Assembly: GCF_000521505.1 (NCBI RefSeq)
Contig: NZ_CP003915.1
Location: forward strand, 62,001 to 126,000
DNA: 64,000 nt
Reading direction: 5' to 3'
Source: Advenella mimigardefordensis DPN7
GTDB lineage: Bacteria > Pseudomonadota > Gammaproteobacteria > Burkholderiales > Burkholderiaceae_B
Every line of letters begins with the position of its first letter. Within the stretch, counting starts at the first letter, position 1. The position numbers were made by a program, and so were the translations under genes. The notes under the pieces are model-generated. The model was given only the letters and a program-made list of their open reading frames with translations, was not told the origin of the DNA and made no database searches. This document shows, piece after piece, positions 62,198 to 64,000 of this stretch.

Positions 62198-63544
62198 GTG
62201 AACTCTTTCCCTTTCTCCGAAACTGACCCCATTGTCTACGCCGGCCCGCCGCCGGCATCATCAGATGTCGTGATCATCGGTGGCGGCATTATTGGTATCA
62301 CAACTGCGCTTTATCTTGTCCGGCAGAAAATCTCGGTGACCGTACTCGAAAAAGGCCGCGTCGCGGCCGAGCAGTCGTCGCGCAACTGGGGCTGGATTCG
62401 CAAGCAGGGCAGGGATGAGGACGAACTGCCCATCATGATCGAAGCGGCCCGTCTATGGCCGCAACTGGCGCAGGAATGTGGCAAAGACATTGGCTTGCGG
62501 CAAACCGGTGTGACCTACCTGGCGAGCGCTGACAAGGACATGGCCGACTTCGAGGCATTTGTCAGGATCGCTGCGGCACACGACATGGATACGCGAATGC
62601 TCGGCGCAGGCGACGTGTCTGAACTGATCAAAGGGATATCGGGTACGTTCAAGGGCGGCATGATCACTCCTTCAGATATGCGGGCGGAACCCTCTCTGGC
62701 TGTTCCGGCCCTGGCCAGACTGGCCCATAGCAAGGGGGTGACGATTGTCGAGCATTGTGCGGCCAGAGCGCTTGAGACGGCGGCGGGCAGAACCGCAGGC
62801 GTGTGGAGCGAGCAGGGGTATATCGCAAGCCCTGTTGTTCTTCTGGCCGGGGGCGCATGGTCGTCGCTCTTTTTGAAAAGACACGGCATCACGATTCCTC
62901 AACTGTCGGTCAAGGCGACGGTTGTGGCAACCCAGCCCATGCCGGACTTTCATGCCGGCGCTGCGGCCGGGAAACATATCGCTTTTCGACGCAGGCTGGA
63001 TGGTGGCTATACGCTTGCACCCGCAGCCAGCCACCGCCTTTATCTGGGGCCCGATGCCTTCCGCCACGCAGCAAAATACGTGCCGGCCCTGAAAGCCGAT
63101 CCACTGGGTACACGTTATGGGCTCCGGGCCCCTGCCGGGTATCCCGACAGCTGGGCCACCCCCCGTACCTGGACGCCCGAGGTAGCCAGTCCCTTTGAAC
63201 ACATGCGCGTGCTCAACCCGGCGCCGGATGCGTCGGACCTGCGCTCAATCGAACGAGGGTTCAAGCGAATGTTTCCTCAGCTGGAACCCGTTCGTTTCCA
63301 AAAGCGCTGGGCGGGGATGATTGATCTCATGCCCGATACTGTTCCTGTCGTCGATTGGGTCCCGTCGCATCCCGGTCTTCTGGTCGCAACGGGAATGAGT
63401 GGACATGGCTTTGGTATCGGCCCCGGGATGGGGCGTGTGATTTCAGATATGATTCAGGGCAATGCCGTCGGGCATAACCTGCATCGCTTCCGGTTTTCCC
63501 GTTTTACCGATGGCAGTCCGATCCGGCTGGGCACATCGCTTTAG
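62198..63544 (+). CDS. FAD-dependent amine/D-amino-acid oxidase (DadA-like)
   Basis: 448 aa DAO family. FAD-binding VVIIGGGIIGITTALYLVRQ (about 22-41), RNWGWIRKQGRD, and late DLMPDTVPVVDWVPSHPGLLVATGMSGHGFGIGP in parts. Start is GTG 62198 with no strong ribosome site. Probably oxidises a D-amino acid or N-substituted glycine to the keto acid. It is separate from the TRAP operon by 74 bases but on the same strand. Confidence 0.85.
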   Translation: MNSFPFSETDPIVYAGPPPASSDVVIIGGGIIGITTALYLVRQKISVTVLEKGRVAAEQSSRNWGWIRKQGRDEDELPIMIEAARLWPQLAQECGKDIGLRQTGVTYLASADKDMADFEAFVRIAAAHDMDTRMLGAGDVSELIKGISGTFKGGMITPSDMRAEPSLAVPALARLAHSKGVTIVEHCAARALETAAGRTAGVWSEQGYIASPVVLLAGGAWSSLFLKRHGITIPQLSVKATVVATQPMPDFHAGAAAGKHIAFRRRLDGGYTLAPAASHRLYLGPDAFRHAAKYVPALKADPLGTRYGLRAPAGYPDSWATPRTWTPEVASPFEHMRVLNPAPDASDLRSIERGFKRMFPQLEPVRFQKRWAGMIDLMPDTVPVVDWVPSHPGLLVATGMSGHGFGIGPGMGRVISDMIQGNAVGHNLHRFRFSRFTDGSPIRLGTSL

Positions 63545-63670
63545 CCTGCTGCTGCAGTAATCAGGGGTTGTCAATTGTCATTAAGCTGCGGTGTAGCGGC
63601 CTCGTTTCAGGCAGCACGCCAGCAGACACCAGGGGACAGGGAGCGCCCCTGCCCCCTGGATAATGCGCCG

Positions 63671-64000
63671 TTATGCGGCCGTCATCGTTGTCGCCTGTCG
63701 CACCGCATGCTCCCATTGTTGCATCAATGCATCGGCCCGCTCACGGCTCTGGGTGGGGTGAAAGCGCCTCTCGGCGCGCCACAAATGTGATATTTCTTCT
63801 GTATCGGCATAGACGCCGCTGGAGAGCCCGGCAAGATAGGCTGCGCCCAGTGCCGTTGTTTCCACGCAAGCGGGGCGGACTACCGGGATTCCCAGCAGAT
63901 CCGCCTGAAATTGCATCAGTAGATCATTGACGCAGGCGCCGCCATCGACACGCAATTCGCTAACGGGGCGACCGCCGGCCTCGGTGGCATCACGGCTCAT
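63671..64000 (-). CDS. glpK: Glycerol kinase C-terminus, cut by window end
   Basis: 109 visible residues, open to the window edge. FGGY-family C-terminal fold: [42 protein letters not shown], then a charged end [15 protein letters not shown]. This matches glycerol kinase best. The Met at 64000 is internal to the protein. Convergent with the FAD oxidase. Confidence 0.88.
   Translation of the reverse strand: MSRDATEAGGRPVSELRVDGGACVNDLLMQFQADLLGIPVVRPACVETTALGAAYLAGLSSGVYADTEEISHLWRAERRFHPTQSRERADALMQQWEHAVRQATTMTAA

Noticed and set aside
1..64000. tRNA, rRNA, CRISPR arrays, insertion sequences or prophage
   Set aside because: Looked for cloverleaf-like sequence, regular direct repeats, transposase or integrase sequence; none was seen. 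A tRNAscan or Infernal search would be decisive.

Overview
The window looks like chromosome of a betaproteobacterium of the order Burkholderiales, most likely family Alcaligenaceae. This is inferred from moderate-to-high GC, tight operons, and the mix of TRAP transporters, GMC and mandelate-racemase enzymes and tandem LysR/MFS pairs; species cannot be fixed from the sequence alone. I see no tRNA, rRNA, CRISPR array, insertion sequence or phage genes.

Layout. (1) 1-9930 is a sugar-acid style catabolic locus: an HpcH/HpaI aldolase (cut by the window start), an RraA-type aldolase, a GMC oxidoreductase and a mandelate-racemase-family dehydratase on the minus strand, a divergent FadR-type GntR regulator, a complete ABC importer (Tat-exported binding protein, two permeases, MalK-type ATPase) and a GlcG/HbpS-like protein. 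(2) 10088-14164 holds a TetR repressor with a divergent small periplasmic protein, a large Hint-domain surface-type protein and a GAF-LytTR regulator. (3) 14596-38903 is a non-flagellar type III secretion system (T3SS) of the rhizobial (Rhc) type. A NarL-type response regulator and a membrane histidine kinase precede the operon sctC1-(68 aa)-sctI-J-K-L-N-O-Q-R-S-T-U. Next come a 54-aa needle-like gene with its own terminator, sctD-(129 aa)-(TPR)-sctV-sctC2 and a CpaD-like lipoprotein. On the opposite strand are a TadD-like TPR lipoprotein, a 154-aa secreted-type protein and a lytic transglycosylase. A 1277-aa HrpK/HrpF/NopX-like translocator with internal repeats closes the region. The secretin is split into two genes, and the pore half travels with Tad-pilus-like lipoproteins. 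SctU lacks the NPTH self-cleavage motif. (4) 39031-52176 is housekeeping and accessory: a frameshifted epimerase, two LysR regulators, two DHA1-type MFS exporters (one behind a terminator-like leader), a Fur-box-controlled TonB siderophore receptor, a glutathione transferase, an HxlR/alcohol-dehydrogenase pair and an ABC-F ATPase. (5) 52763-62123 is a second catabolic locus: a GntR regulator, a 42-bp perfect palindrome, then a PhyH dioxygenase, TRAP binding protein, SDR, fused TRAP permease, thiolase, acyl-CoA ligase and two PPC/DUF296 proteins. (6) The end carries a DadA-like FAD oxidase and the C-terminus of glycerol kinase.

How the parts work together. The T3SS genes supply export apparatus, ATPase complex, sorting platform, rings, secretin, rod/needle candidates, a peptidoglycan hydrolase and one large translocator. 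The two catabolic loci each pair a high-affinity solute-binding-protein transporter with a GntR-family regulator and oxidation/cleavage enzymes; the second looks like import of a carboxylated substrate, hydroxylation, dehydrogenation, CoA activation and thiolysis. Functions are read from motifs and context; no database search was run.
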